Source: Aquatica leii (taxonomy: Eukaryota > Arthropoda > Insecta > Coleoptera > Lampyridae). From it: 64,000 nt of DNA. The notes beneath the pieces were generated by a model, which saw nothing but the letters and a program-made list of their open reading frames with translations, searched no databases and had not been told where the DNA came from. The DNA lies in assembly GCA_035610365.1 (NCBI GenBank), contig CM069436.1:60651505-60715504 (forward strand). Reading direction: 5' to 3'. Shown here piece after piece: positions 34,990 through 46,860 of the stretch. Both the position numbers and the translations under genes were made by a program. Positions within the stretch are counted from its first letter, which is position 1. Every line of letters begins with the position of its first letter.

Positions 34990-35730
34990 TATTAAAAAAA
35001 CTGGTATGGTCATCACACGACTTTTGTATAAGGAATGACGAAGGAATGTCTACATATTTTTTTAAGGTTATGTTGCCATAAAACCACTTTAAAGTGATAT
35101 GTACACGTTTGTATTGACTTTCTAGCGTGCTATAATTTTTTAGGAATCTTTTTCTTCGATTTCATTAAGATATAACCGAAATATGGCAAATTGAACTTAT
35201 CTTGTCATATTCACTAACACCTATAATTGTGCGCCTCGATATTGCTTTCCTTTTTAGTAAATCAGTAAAAATGATTATTTTTAACGTATCTTGTTTTCCC
35301 TTCAAGATATGGAACTTTTTTCTAAAAAAATTCGTCGCAGGCAGGATTATATTTGTGAATTCATTTTAAGTTATAAATAAAATATCTAATAAACTGTTAA
35401 TGTTAGAAAAAAAATCTATTTGAATAAATTGTTAGGAAGAATTATCTCTATAAGAAACTGTAAAAATAATCTGAATAATTTACATACGTACAAAATTATA
35501 TAAAAAAAACTGTTAAAAATGGCGAATACGCGTACTTCCGGTTTCTTTATCAGAACCATCTTTTGAACCGAAAGAATATGAAAAGCTAGCTCCACGCTAA
35601 ATTTCAAGTTAATAGGACTTCGAGAGTTATCGTGGGTACATCGTTACACACACACACATAGACACACACAGACACCCAAAATGTTTTTGTCAAAAATACA
35701 TTTTTCTGATTCATGGGACCTTGAAACGTA
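34990..35730. repeat. Interspersed repeat family R1, copy 2
   Basis: Shorter copy of the repeat at 7003-8095: same start (CTGGTATGGTCATCACACGA) and same CA-rich microsatellite near the end (35645-35675), but with the central block present once. Inverted ends are more decayed here. Confidence 0.6.
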
Positions 35731-36802
35731 AAATTATGCAAAAAAAATTAAATAAAAAATAAAAACATGACGAATTGAGAACTGCCTTCTTTTTTAAAGT
35801 CAATTGAAAAATAAGTAGGTATGTGGATGTGATACGAAAAATGTCTTGTTTTGTTTCCCATGTTCCTTGTTTTATTCCGATAGAGCCAATGAAGTTTGGG
35901 CAAAGTACAGACTTAAAAAATTTAAATGAGAAAATTTAAAAACATGAATTTCTGCACGCCATATACATTGCTCAAAGAAGTTTGTTTATTAACTCCAAAA
36001 TATTTTGGTAGTTACCTACATAATAACATAATAATATCTGAAAACGTTAACATTACTTACAAGCATTTTAAAAAATGTAGCTCACCTTAAGTCTAACCTC
36101 ACGAGCCGCTACTTGCTAAAATGTAATAAAAGCGTTATATATGACGACCTTGGTTTTTTGTCGTAATTATACAGTAAATATTACGTCACACATATAACGT
36201 AATAAAGGTGATCTAGTAACGTTAAAGTAATCTTAATAACGTAATCTGATTGCTTGTGATTTAAATATTCAATAAATTCTTTATAATCTTCTATAATTAG
36301 TGTTAAATAAAAATAAAGAAATATTGAATACGATTTTATATAGCATTTACGTTTATAAGTGTGAGATAAGTTTGAATTTTGCTGAATTAACTTTTATGAG
36401 TTCTGCTCTAAATACTAAAGCTAATGAAGATGATACATTACAAAAAATTTTCTGGACTTCTGTGACTACAAAAAAATACATGTTTAAAGCCACTGATCTA
36501 AAATATTTAAAAAAAAGTATTAATTTACTTAAGAAAAATATACACAGAATTTTTGTAAAGTTTATTTAATTTGTAAGTTCAATAACTTTTGTATACTAAA
36601 CTTTAATGATAAAACTAATATACATTTTATGTTGGTCTGTTTTAAGCGGTTAAAATTCAAATCTAATCTAGGGAATTTATGTAAAAACGGTTGCAACGCT
36701 AAGTGGTTACTTCGGCGATTTGGAGGTCGTTTGCACATTTTAGTTTTAATTTTTATTTACAGCTTTTGAAAAACGTACAGTAATTTTAATTGATTAAGTA
36801 GA
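35731..36802 (+). other. Spacer and presumed promoter region of NTF2
   Basis: AT-rich; the frame at 36300-36569 is lysine/asparagine-rich without motif and is judged chance. No TATA box clearly placed before NTF2; the 5' UTR probably lies within about 36700-36802. Confidence 0.35.
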
Positions 36803-37347
36803 ATGTCATTAAATCTTCAATATGAAGCAATTGGAAAAGGCTTCGTGCAGCAATATTACGCACTATTTGATGATCCTGTGCAACGACCTAACCTCGCAAA
36901 TATGTATAATGTAAGTTTTTTACTAAATTTGCTATATAATGATTAATTTTTTTAAATATAGATTGAGAGTTCGTTTATGACCTTTGAAGGTACGCAATTA
37001 CAAGGCTCGGTTAAAATTATGGAGAAATTATTAGTAAGTGAAGGGTCGGCATAGAATATCGTTGATTAGAGCTATTCTTTACAGACTTTATCGTTCCATA
37101 AAATAACTAGAGTACTTACGTCAATAGATTCGCAGCCTATGTTTGATGGTGGAGTTTTAATTACTGTATTAGGAAGACTACAAGTAAGTTCAACGATCTC
37201 TTCATGTAAATAAATAACCTTAAAAATTTATAGACAGATGAAGATATACCTCAAGCGTACATTCAAACGTTTATTTTGAAACCTATTGAGGGAAGCTTTT
37301 TTATTCAACACGATATTTTCCGTTTAGTTCTACATAATTCAGCCTAA
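36803..37347 (+). CDS. Ntf-2: Nuclear transport factor 2
   Basis: Four exons, all phase 0 with GT...AG borders: 36803-36910, 36962-37033, 37085-37183, 37234-37347 (stop TAA), giving 130 residues, the exact usual size. NTF2 is a homodimer that binds RanGDP and FxFG nucleoporins and carries RanGDP into the nucleus. The start MSLNLQYEAIGKGFVQQYYA and LFDDP, the middle SFMTFEGTQLQGSVKIMEKL, the SIDSQPMFDGGVLITVLGRL strand pair and the end DIFRLVLHNSA match the cone-shaped NTF2 fold along the full length, with no gap or stop. Introns are only 50-51 bp. Expected to be a functional housekeeping gene. Confidence 0.96.
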
Positions 37348-38641
37348 ACCTAAGTATTTTCATTATAATATATTAATTTGTTCATTTCAAGTACCTGTTT
37401 CCAGGCGTTTTCAAATCTCAATGCTTATATCACTTTTTCTGTCTACATAATCATGTTAAAATAAGTAAAGCTGTTGATTGTAACATCTAAACTGCTTTTG
37501 ATCACAAGGTTCAATTAAAATATTTTGTAACATTTTATATTGTTTTTGTTACGTTGAATTCAATACCTTGTATTTTAATGCTTTCTTTATGCTTATGGAT
37601 TAGAAACTACGTACAGTACATTCAAAGTTATGTTTAGATAAAACAATTACTGTTACATTTCTTAGATTACATGTTTTTACTAACTACAATCTATGGCTTT
37701 TGTTTAAAAACCTATTGTATTACTCGGTTTTTCAACTTGTTGATCAATAAGAATAAATTTAATATTTTTAGCTTAGATTTTTTTATTTTGCAGGGTAGTC
37801 ACAAACAAAATATTAAACTTTTCAAAATTGAAACTGCAATGACTTATTTACAGTAAATCGTATGCTATTTTCTTAAATCTGATATAGAATTAAATCGTAC
37901 TTTAAGTGAGTGTTACATTTCTTATACCTAAACTATAATTAAAATTTTTTATTTTACTTAAGTGATGCTTCATTACTGTAATACAAGGGTTTTTTGTAGT
38001 AACTCGGTTAATAAGCACAAAATTGAATGTGATTAAAACTAAAGCAACCAAATCGTGTCTTCATACATTTAAAAAAATAATAAAATGGTTGATTCTGCCA
38101 TCTAACTAATGCCTTGTTGCAAGGGCAAATAATGGCAGCATCACCAAAAACTTTGACTGTACATTTCGTGAAAGACTAAATGATCACGAAGGAATCTAAA
38201 TCACATGCCACCTATCGATTATTTAGATCTTTTATAAATTCTAGGCACTAGTTTTGAAGCACTATCAAATAATGTCGATTAACTCGTCTTTACTTAGCTT
38301 TGAAATATCAAATTTCTTAAATTGATAGGTTGTTTTAGACAAACGTTTTCTGAAAATATAAAGAAATTATAAATATTTTGAAATTTGTTTAGGTTTAGGA
38401 AATGTAATATTAACTCAAAACAGGATGTACGTCTAAATTAATAGTTAATTGTTTCATTGAAAATAAACAAGTCATTGTAATTTTAAACACTTTAATAATT
38501 GACCCTGTATAAGTTACACAATAAGTAAGCAACATTTTCTTTGTATAAAATAATTCAAACGAAGTTACGTTTAATAAATCAAATTTTCTTAAAAAGTCAA
38601 TCTTGAAGTAGGTATTGTCGTTTTAATTAATACTGTTTGAC
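37348..38641 (+). other. NTF2 3' UTR and following intergenic DNA
   Basis: AT-rich. A poly(A) site could not be chosen with confidence. 38080-38200 is slightly less AT-rich but unrecognised. Confidence 0.35.
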
Positions 38642-38953
38642 ATGATTGCTTTAATAGAATATGAACCAAAATTGACTGTTCTATTTTACCGTGTGCAAGT
38701 TTTGAATACGACAAAGTTTTGTTTAAAACTTTTTTCTATGTTGATTTTAGGGTCTATCAAAAAACCCAACTCGTGGATACGTAGCGTATTATTGTCAGAT
38801 AAAATTTTCGAAATGGTAAAGATAAATCGCGAATTCGTTCATTTCAAAACGATTAGTGAAAAGCCAATGATATATTCGATACTTGGAGGCGCTTGCAGCT
38901 ATGCATCTCAAGGCAATGATTCAGAGTACGAACGTCGATTATTAAGCTACTGA
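38642..38953 (+). other. Unidentified 103-codon open frame
   Basis: Starts at an ATG after a T-rich stretch and ends with TGA. The second half (SWIRSVLLSDKIFEMVKINR, then YSILGGACSYASQG) looks more protein-like than most frames here, and a possible acceptor (GATTTTAG) precedes GSIKKPNSW at about 38750, so it could be a last exon or an old transposon piece. I do not recognise it. Confidence 0.2.
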
Positions 38954-40435
38954 TAAATCTGTAATTATGGTGTACATAATAAGTAACTAAAATGAGATTT
39001 TATTTTCTGTCAAATGCATTTGACAAAAATTTAAGAAAACTCTGGAATAGTCCTATCTACAACGTTAAATTTTAGGTACTGATGAACGTATGGATTGCAA
39101 AATCTATTGAGGATCAACGTTAAAAAAACACAACGCTTCTGGTGCTTATAAAGTAAGTTTTGGAATCTATCCCAGTGGAGAAAGATCAGATATTATTAAC
39201 GAAATGTTTATTACAGAGAACAAGCACAAAGAAAAACCCAATACATATTTTTGCGTTTCATTACTATGATACACATATGTAAGCCAATTAGCCTATTATT
39301 GGACAAATCTTTCTTTGCTTTCTTCACTTGTTATATTTCGAAAAATAAAAAAAACAGTGTAAAGAAGACAAAAACTTACAGATTTGTTGCTTAAATTTAA
39401 TTTCTTGAATTCACATATTGCAAAACTTGAGTATGAATCAGTGATAAATTGAAACAACTTGAAGAAACGAAATGTAATACAAGAATGTGAAGAAGATTCG
39501 AAAAACATATTAATCAATAGAACAGGGTGCTTCAATAAGTTCTTGACTACGTTTTTATTGAAACCTCCGGTGTTGTTTGAGAAAAATAACCGAAGTATTT
39601 TATGTTCTGGAAAAAATTAAACGAGCAGTACTGCAATATGTTGAACACCTAAGGAGGAGTCGTCCTAGAACAGCTATAGTATCAGCAAAATAAAGAACAA
39701 CTGTTGATGTCACTGATGATGTTCTCTGCTATTATTTGTAATTAGTAATTTAAACATATAAAATGCACTATTTTTTTGTATTTTATTTAAACACAATCGA
39801 AACCATACATATACTACTACTATATTGCAACTTTTGTGCGAAACTGTTCGAAAACATGGTACAAATACACATCTGCGTATATAGATACATATATGTATAT
39901 GTTTGCACTGCTCAGCACACTGAACAAATTGTACGCGTGTGCGGTACGTCTTTTAAACAAATGTGACTTCGTTTGCTGCATTCAGATGTCGTTAATTTAT
40001 TGGTGAGGTTTTTACTATTAACATCTGCAAAGTAACTGAGCAATGTCATTTGCAACTTGAAATCATTAATAAAAGATAAATTATTAGTAATAAGTTAAGA
40101 AATTTTCAGTTTACTTAATGCTAAGGTTACAAACATCAGACCATGGTACACCCCTCCCCATTTCTTCTTAATTTTTAAGATAATTGATAGAAATTTGGGA
40201 TATCCTATATGCATAATAAGCGGCACTGTTTGTGTGTTATTGTATTTGGGAAATCTGCATAATTCTGAATCCAATGATACCACATAAGTTGCATTTCAAA
40301 CGTCAATTGTTATTCCGAATTATTCTAATTGACCCGTGTAATAAGGAATTTATTCATGCCCATTATTAAATGTGCGATAAATACAATTTTGTTGTAATTA
40401 TAAATTATTAAGAAGTTACTGAGGAGGCTTTGGAA
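38954..40435 (+). other. Intergenic DNA with minor transposon traces
   Basis: 39110-39240 reads in part like a degenerate hAT segment (KKHNASGAYK). 39521 has ACAGGGTGCTTCAATAAGTT, similar to mariner-type termini beginning ACAGGGTG, without a partner. Otherwise AT-rich with no gene. Confidence 0.3.
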
Positions 40436-40590
40436 TTACAACAACTGTTCAAAATGCTGTTCATTAACGTCAATGCGCTTCTGAACTCTCATAGCTGTTT
40501 ATCGAAGAACGTTCAATAATTGCTAGGTCGTTATTGCTATTAATATTGCGCTCTTACTCGTAGCTCCAGATCGTCACGGGTTGTAACAGC
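40436..40590 (-). pseudogene. Mariner-like (DUF4817-type) transposase, 3' end fragment
   Basis: The minus strand ends RVQKRIDVNEQHFEQLL followed by TAA at 40438-40436, the conserved last residues of this transposase group (...I...GxHFEHLL). Only about 50 codons are recognisable, preceded by a GC-rich patch (40605-40670). Confidence 0.55.
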
Positions 40591-40959
40591 GGTTGCATAG
40601 ACGGGCCCGGTTTCTGCAAGAAGCGGCCGCTTCGGGTGCACCGAGTCTGAGGGACCCACTTTAAACCTACTTACATATATTTTTAAAATAACCAATAATA
40701 ATAATTAGCACAATCTTTTTTAAACGCTCAAATATCACGAACTTACAAAGAACATGCAATCTATGTGTATTTCAACAACTAAATTGTCTTCAAAAAGTAC
40801 AATAGATGTACATTTTAAAAAAGCTCAGTTTGGAGAGATATCTTAAAAATAATTGTTACCACAATAAAGAGCTGCTTTGAGAAGTTTAGGGTTAACTTTG
40901 CGTGGATCTGAAGAATGTTATCATCCAATTAAGAAAGTAATTATATTTAAGTTGTTTAA
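40591..40959 (+). other. Spacer with an unusually GC-rich patch
   Basis: 40605-40670 contains GACGGGCCCGGTTTCTGC and AAGAAGCGGCCGCTTC, the latter a near-perfect 16-base palindrome around a NotI site. The rest is AT-rich. Confidence 0.4.
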
Positions 40960-41225
40960 TTTATTTGATTCAATCAAATCCCTGGTAAGGTTGAATAATT
41001 TTGCTTGTGTTTTAACCGAATCGGGAAATGATCGCCAATAAAACATTATCATACCCAAGAATCTTCTTCACTCTGCTACACTATTCGACTGTGGAAACTG
41101 CAGTATAGTTTGTAACTTTTCGGGTAAGGATGTGATGCCTTCCGCTGAAACTAAGTAGCCTAGAAACGATACTTTTGAAGTGCCAAATACACATTTGGAA
41201 AGTATTTTAAAAACTAGTTTAAAGT
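40960..41225 (-). pseudogene. Gypsy-type reverse transcriptase, C-terminal fragment
   Basis: Minus strand: KCVFGTSKVSFLGYLVSAEG, LPEKLQTILQFPQS and RRFLGMIMFYWRSFP, the end of the gypsy (Ty3-type) reverse transcriptase leading to RNase H. One internal stop. It belongs to the same broken element as the pieces up to 44062. Confidence 0.8.
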
Positions 41226-41254
41226 GGGCTTTTGTGCTATTCTTTATTTGTTGA

Positions 41255-41465
41255 CGCTAGACATTGCAGCTTGCAAGCGTCAGTTTGTTTGGGTTTACGA
41301 ACGACAATACGGCAAAGGCCAAGTTCTACTTCTTGTATTGGCTCTCAAGAAGAGATTAGGACCAAGCCTAAGTCTGGGTGTTTAACTACGACGCGGTCTA
41401 AGCCGAAAGTCGCTTATAATCTTAAACATAACCACGAAAGCTTAAGATTTTACAAATGGAGTGGT
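41255..41465 (+). repeat. Penelope pseudo-LTR fragment inserted in the gypsy relic
   Basis: Matches the pseudo-LTR copies at 8410-8623 (reversed) and 9299-9395: shared CAATACGGCAAAGGCCAAGT, AGTTCTACTTCWTG, AGGACCAAGCCTAAG, GTGTTTAACTACGACGC and TAAGCCGAAAGTCGC. It lies between the two reverse-transcriptase fragments, so it went in after the gypsy element. Confidence 0.65.
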
Positions 41466-41489
41466 TCAATATGACTTCAGGAGCCACCG

Positions 41490-41695
41490 GGATGTGATGA
41501 AAAGTCCGGATTAAATCAAGTTTAGAAAATATCAATTTTACAACAAGATGGTTTGTTAAGATTTTCCAGATGAGGTATAGGACATTTGTACGGCGTATTA
41601 ATTGCATTTAAGAAGCGATAGTCGCCACATGGAAACCAAGAATCATATTTCTTACAGGTCATGGGAAGAGAACTGGCTTAGCAACTTTTAGATGG
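41490..41695 (-). pseudogene. Gypsy-type reverse transcriptase, N-terminal fragment
   Basis: Minus strand, in two frames: FPCGDYRFLNAINTPYKCPI with PHLEN, then IFSKLDLIRTFHHIPVAPE: the fingers region (CGDYRxLN, the PxPxI/H motif, and SKxDLxxAYHQIPV) of Ty3/gypsy reverse transcriptases. The YxDD box would fall in the stretch replaced by the Penelope fragment. Confidence 0.8.
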
Positions 41696-41699
41696 ACGA

Positions 41700-42875
41700 C
41701 ATTGAAATGATCCAGTTTAAATTTAAATTCAATTAAAAACGCGCAAAATTACGTAAGCATCCTCATCTAGCGGGAAAATTGAAAAATACAAATTGCACCG
41801 TTTTACCATCGTTTTACGCATGACCCGTTTTAAGAGGGATTCGGAGACGCTAAGGGTAGAAAAGTGCCAACCTGTTGTACAATCAGCTTTCTTGATATAA
41901 AATTTGTGTTTGTGTCCTGTGTTATTTATAATGTAAGTATCTGTATGCCGTTATAGTTAGCATAAAAGAAGAGAAAATTAACTTTAATTTGTAAGCACTA
42001 AATCCATGCGTTATAAAAACATTGCGTTTTCATTATTTTGGTAAAACAAACTCATTGGCAGCCATTTCAATTATGTCAGTCTAATATTGTTTTATGTGTA
42101 TGATTTAGAATTATTAAACGATGTTTTTCACAAATTATTAATTCAAATATATAAGTACTAAATCACATTTATGTGTTTTCCAGTCGCGGTAGGCTGCTTT
42201 CAGGGTCCTACATTTTCGTTTACTTTTTTTATATATAATTTTTATTATTTGTATTACTGATTATTTGTATACATATGTGTTTTTGGTCTTACTTGTTGTT
42301 CCAAACTTTAGCTGGGTTTATTCGTATCCAGGACCTCAGTACCCATTGACGGGGTCACCGATTATTTAACACACGTCTTACGTTTAAAATGATGATGTTT
42401 GTGCACTTATTGATATGTGTTGGAATTTAAATCTTTTAACAGGTCTGCGTTGTATTTGTCTTATTTACTATAATTCGAGATGTCTTAGTTTTACGACATG
42501 GGTTGATAGTTTTGATTACAAGCCGATTGCTTTATAAACCTAAATTATGTGATGATCTTGCATTTACATTTAGTTAGAGAACCGGAGGGGTTTCTTGACT
42601 CTGTTTTTCCTCTTCTACTACAGGTTCCACAAAAACAGAGAACATTTCGGTTAAAATTTAACGAGTTAAACGAATAAAAGTTACGATTTATTTGTTTTGT
42701 CTGTTTTATTTAACCTGCTATAGCCTTCCCACTTAACGAGAGTAAGCAGGGTATAACGAACTTAATACAACGTAGAAAGGGGCTGTAGTTTGACGATCAC
42801 AGTCCCAGCGAGATGTCGCGGTTTTTTATGTTGGCGGGTTTTAATTTGCAAACGTGAGTGAGTTACATCATAACA
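41700..42875 (-). repeat. Interspersed repeat family R2, copy 2, nested in the gypsy relic
   Basis: Second copy of the 1.3-kb repeat at 31270-32560, here sitting between the protease linker and the reverse transcriptase of the gypsy relic. The gypsy frame reads up to about 42905 on one side and resumes near 41690 on the other, so this is an insertion. Confidence 0.6.
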
Positions 42876-42899
42876 TATTTCTAAATTTATCATTTGTGG

Positions 42900-43440
42900 A
42901 ATTCTAACTTGACAATTTTAACTTAGCTGCTACTAGTTTTACTAGCGGAAGACGACGTGCTCTAGTTGTGACAAGGTAGTTAAGTAGTGACAATTAAATA
43001 ATATATGCCATGAGATATCGTAACGTACGATAGTTTTTTGCTCAATAAGTTTGAGTGCAGTGTAAGTATATCTGAGTATTTTTGTTGCAAAGCTAAAAGA
43101 TGTACTGTTGTGCCATCGAAAAGGGCTGTGACTCCTAGATATCCTAGTTGAGTGGTACTGTCTAGTAGTCGTTTATTCCTTAAGTCTATGAGTAACCTAA
43201 ACGAATTAAGGAAGTCTGCACCAATTATGAGCGTGCTGACTTCGGCAATGGTGAACGGCCGTTTGTTTTGCCTCCTCATGTTTAACTCGACACATATAGC
43301 AGTTTATCGCCAAAGGTTTTTATAGATAAACCGTTTGCACCAAATAGTTCACGTTTACTCACAGCAGGTCGTTCCTTATGCGTAGGCGAAATGCAAGAAA
43401 TGTCTGCACCAGAGTTGACAAAATATCGGATTCCGATTTC
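42900..43440 (-). pseudogene. Gypsy-type protease and linker, relic
   Basis: Minus strand 43279-42980 has KRPFTIAEVSTLIIGADFLN, FRLLIDLRNKRLLDSTTQ, the second half of the retroelement protease region (hhGADFLxxFxLLVDxxxxxLxD), then SHGIYY and, in another frame to about 42905, TTRARRLPLVKLVAAKLK, the linker to reverse transcriptase. The active-site region upstream (43320-43440, with the reversed GADISC-like codons) is damaged. Confidence 0.75.
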
Positions 43441-43448
43441 TCTATCAG

Positions 43449-44062
43449 TTATAAATAAGCGGTTTGATTTAAAGTGACCCTGTTCTCTAGCCGCTGATTG
43501 AGCCTACTGGTTTTCCGTTTTTGGAGTGAACAAACATAGGGCGGTGCATTTTGTGGCTCGTTGTTGGAAACAGTGATGATACCAACATATACTTCCTGCT
43601 GACGACGTTGATTAGATTTGGATCTTCTTATGTCACACTTGAGTCTTGTTTTATCTGTAGTTAAATTAACAAACGATGTCATATGAGTTGCTAGTTCAAG
43701 AATCTTGTCAGCCATTGTAGCAACTTTGTCCAAACTGTTTGAATTAGTGACCAGCACAGTTCTTGCAGTGGTAGGCAAGCGTTGGAAGAACATTGTGCTT
43801 AGAAAGTCGTCCTTGATTTTGTCTTCGGATAGGGTTTTCATCTCGCACATTAAAACAAACGGTCTTTTGTCACCTATTTCTAATTCTGAAATTAGTTTTT
43901 TAACTCGGTTATTAATCTGGTTTTGCTATTGCTGTAAGGAGTGTTATCCGGAGTCTTGAAATCATAGATATTGGACACCAATTTTGCTATCTCCGAGGCC
44001 AGTGATGCAAGCACATGATGATATTTTGTGACTTCGTTTGTAATCTTTGTCATTACGGACAT
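43449..44062 (-). pseudogene. Gypsy-type gag, relic
   Basis: An ATG at 44062 (minus) opens MSVMTKITNEVTKYHHVLAS. After a frame change the capsid region reads NRVKKLISELEIGDKRPFVL, MCEMKTLSEDKIKDDFLSTM, FFQRLPTTARTVLVT and LDKVATMADKILE, matching insect gypsy-like gag (LxxxxIxDDxLRTxxLQRLP, LDKLAEMADKI). No zinc knuckle is seen, as usual for this clade. Together with the downstream pieces this is one minus-strand element of about 3 kb, split by two later insertions. Confidence 0.75.
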
Positions 44063-45611
44063 TTTTCTTTTAAAATGTTGAAATTTTTACAGAAACAGCT
44101 GCGGTCGATAGTTGTGGAAAAGATTCGATTGTCGGTAATTCGTCGAGCATGTAATATATATATCTTGATTATATCTTAATATACGTTTGCGGTTACTTAT
44201 TCACTATTTAATTAAATCGTTTTTCATCACACACACACGTCTAATTTAAAGTTTATTCTATTCACAATTGAGTCATATCAGTTTATTAAGATTGTTTCTT
44301 TATCTACATTACGCAATCACGGCGGGGTCAGCACTATGGTTTAGGGTATTGCGTTTAACGTTTTCAAGGATTCTACCGGTAGGTTAGAAGTGGCGAGTTT
44401 TTTATTTTATTATAGCATTATCAACTACGCCCACTTACCGAAATATCAACAAGCTGTGCTATCGTGGTTGTTACCAGCAGGTCCGCTTGAAAAAAGGTTG
44501 GTAACACAATTTTGCATTTTGCGGTTAAAAAAATTAAACATATGGCTTCGACTCCCGCTTGAAATTTTTTTTCTCTGCAACTGATGCTTGCCCTGTCACC
44601 GCTACCGCTCGATAAATTAACGTCGGTTTCAAATTATAATCAATTTGCAATCCTTAATTGCATAATTTTGAAGCTTCTGTATTTATTTTACAACAAACAC
44701 TGTTGAAGTCTGGTTGAGGCAATCTTAGTCCATTCTTCAACCACTTACGGAACGAGTTGTCAAAATTAACGTATTAGCTCGAAGATTTTGATTAACGATT
44801 TTTTAACAAATACAGTTAAGTAGCAGCATAATTAGTTTTAGATACTCTTTGGTTTTAGTAATGTTTGTGCTATGTATCATTTCTAAACAAATTTATGACG
44901 CTGCCGTAAGATACACCTTTTTGTGAAGGTCTAAAATTTAATGTTTCTTTAGGATTCTTAAGAAACTGTATAAGCACTTTAGACAGAACCGGTAAGAGGT
45001 GTAAGATAATTTGTATATGTTCCTGCTTTGTAAAAAAATTGAGTAATCCAAAAAAAATAAGTCGATGTTTCGCTTTTGATAATAATCGATTTAGTAACCG
45101 ATGTTAGCAGTATTCAGTAATGCCGTTCTTTGTCATCGATCATCCCCAGTGCATCCGTACGTTGATGTGATAAAAAACAGTTATTAATGAGATTTAATTT
45201 TGTCCCAGAAATTAAACTATTGTGAACTTCAAATTATACTCAATTTACCAATCAAGGTTGTTCAAAATGAGATACTTCTCAAAAGAATGTTTCAAAAAGA
45301 AAGCTTTTCAGAGAACACTAAATTCAATTATTAACAACTGATAACAGGAGTTATGTACATACATACGTATTCACTTGTAAGCGAATAAAAGTTTTTATAC
45401 GAGCATTTTTTTTTTGTCAAAACATTAAAGTCTTTCTGTAAAAACTTAATTAAACAAATTTAATAAACTTTTATACGGATGAAAATGAATCGAAAGAAGC
45501 TGAAAAATGAGCTACTACGATTTATCGTATTCACTTTCATTGTAAATACATTTTGTTTACTATTAAAGCACGTTTCTATAAAAAATGCAGATTCTTCAGT
45601 CAACGGATATA
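44063..45611 (+). other. Spacer, possibly including the gypsy 5' LTR
   Basis: The gypsy 5' LTR should start upstream of gag on this side, but no second LTR copy was found in the window, so it cannot be delimited. The frame at 44390-44584 has no recognisable content. Confidence 0.3.
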
Positions 45612-46860
45612 CAGGGTGTCCCACGAGGTACTGTACATACTGAAATGGTATGTTCCTTAGGTCAATTTAAGTAGAAAACGTCCTATAAACATAGGTCCAA
45701 TTCGCCATAGTTACACAGATAGAAGCGTTCAAATTTTTTAACTGATCACACATTTTTTGAAAATTAATTATTCTTAGTCAACTGGGAAACAAAAGCCGAA
45801 CAATATGTCATTTATTGCTTTCTTTTCTACTAATGTCACAGTCGATTTTATTAAATGAAGTGTAATTTAAATGCAAAATGCCTTCTCATTTTTCTAACGA
45901 AGAGTATGCTGATATCATTTACATTTATGGATTTTGTGATAGAAATGCGAGATCTGCCGTTAGGGAACCCTCCAAGAGGAGGGTGCCAAATCACCAAACC
46001 TTTTCTTCTGTGTTTCAACATGTACGGACTCATGGTTCATTTCCATGAGTTTCAACAAGATCTGACCGTCCTGTGCAGTTAAATGTGAATGAGCAGGAAA
46101 ACATTCTACAGATGGTTGAACGGAGTCCAGGGTTGAATACTAAAAGAATATCTTCTCGAACGGGACTCCCCCGTATGTCAGTATGGCGAACATTACATGA
46201 TGGGCTTTTGTATCTCTATCACATACAACAGATTCAGCATCTGGAACCTGAAAATTTTGCTGCCCGGTTGAATTTCTGCCACTGGCTACAGGTAAATCCA
46301 CAATTAATTCCATTCATTTTATTTAGCGACGAGGCGCAATTTACTAGAGATGGAGTGAACAATACACGTAATTCTCATTTGTGGTCATATCAAAATCCAC
46401 ATGGCACAACAGAAACTAACTTTTAGCGCAGATTTTCTGTTAACGTATGGTGTGGCATGATTGACGATCAACTTATTGGACCTTTTTTCTTTGAGGAACG
46501 TCTGACAGGAGAAGCATATGCTAACTTTTTGCGGAATGAATTGCTAGCGCTTTTGGAAGAAGTACCTTTACTAACAAGACAACAAATGTTTCTGCAACAT
46601 GATGGAGCTCCTCCACATTTTAGTCGGCATGTGACCGAATATCTAAATGTTGCTTACCCCAATAGGTGGATTGGGCGTGGAGGCCCGCATGCTTGGCCAC
46701 CGAGATCGCCCGATCTCACACCTTTGGACTTCTATCTGTGGGGTCATGTGAAAAATTTAGTATACGAGGTAAAAGTTAATACCAAAGCTGAACTAATACA
46801 GCGTATCCTGAATGTGTGTCAACAAACACGGAACAACCAGCAGGTGCTTTTGTATTAACT
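45612..46860 (+). mobile_element. Mariner-like (DUF4817-type) element with nearly intact transposase
   Basis: The left end ACAGGGTGTCCCACGAG at 45612 is a typical terminus for this group. The transposase runs in one frame from ATG 45878 to TAA 46858, broken only by TGA at 46046-46048 and TAG at 46424-46426. It has a first helix-turn-helix (FSNEEYADIIYIYGF), a second (TKRISSRTGLPRMSVWRTL), and the catalytic core: FSDEAQFTRDG (Asp 1), QHDGAPPHFS (Asp 2) and WPPRSPDLTPLDFYLWGHVK (third acidic site). The frame stays open to the C-terminus with no indels, so it is young. No right terminal repeat was identified after 46858. Confidence 0.85.

Noticed and set aside
36300-36569. 89-codon open frame upstream of NTF2
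   Set aside because: Composition dominated by K, N, I, L as expected from random AT-rich DNA; no domain signature.
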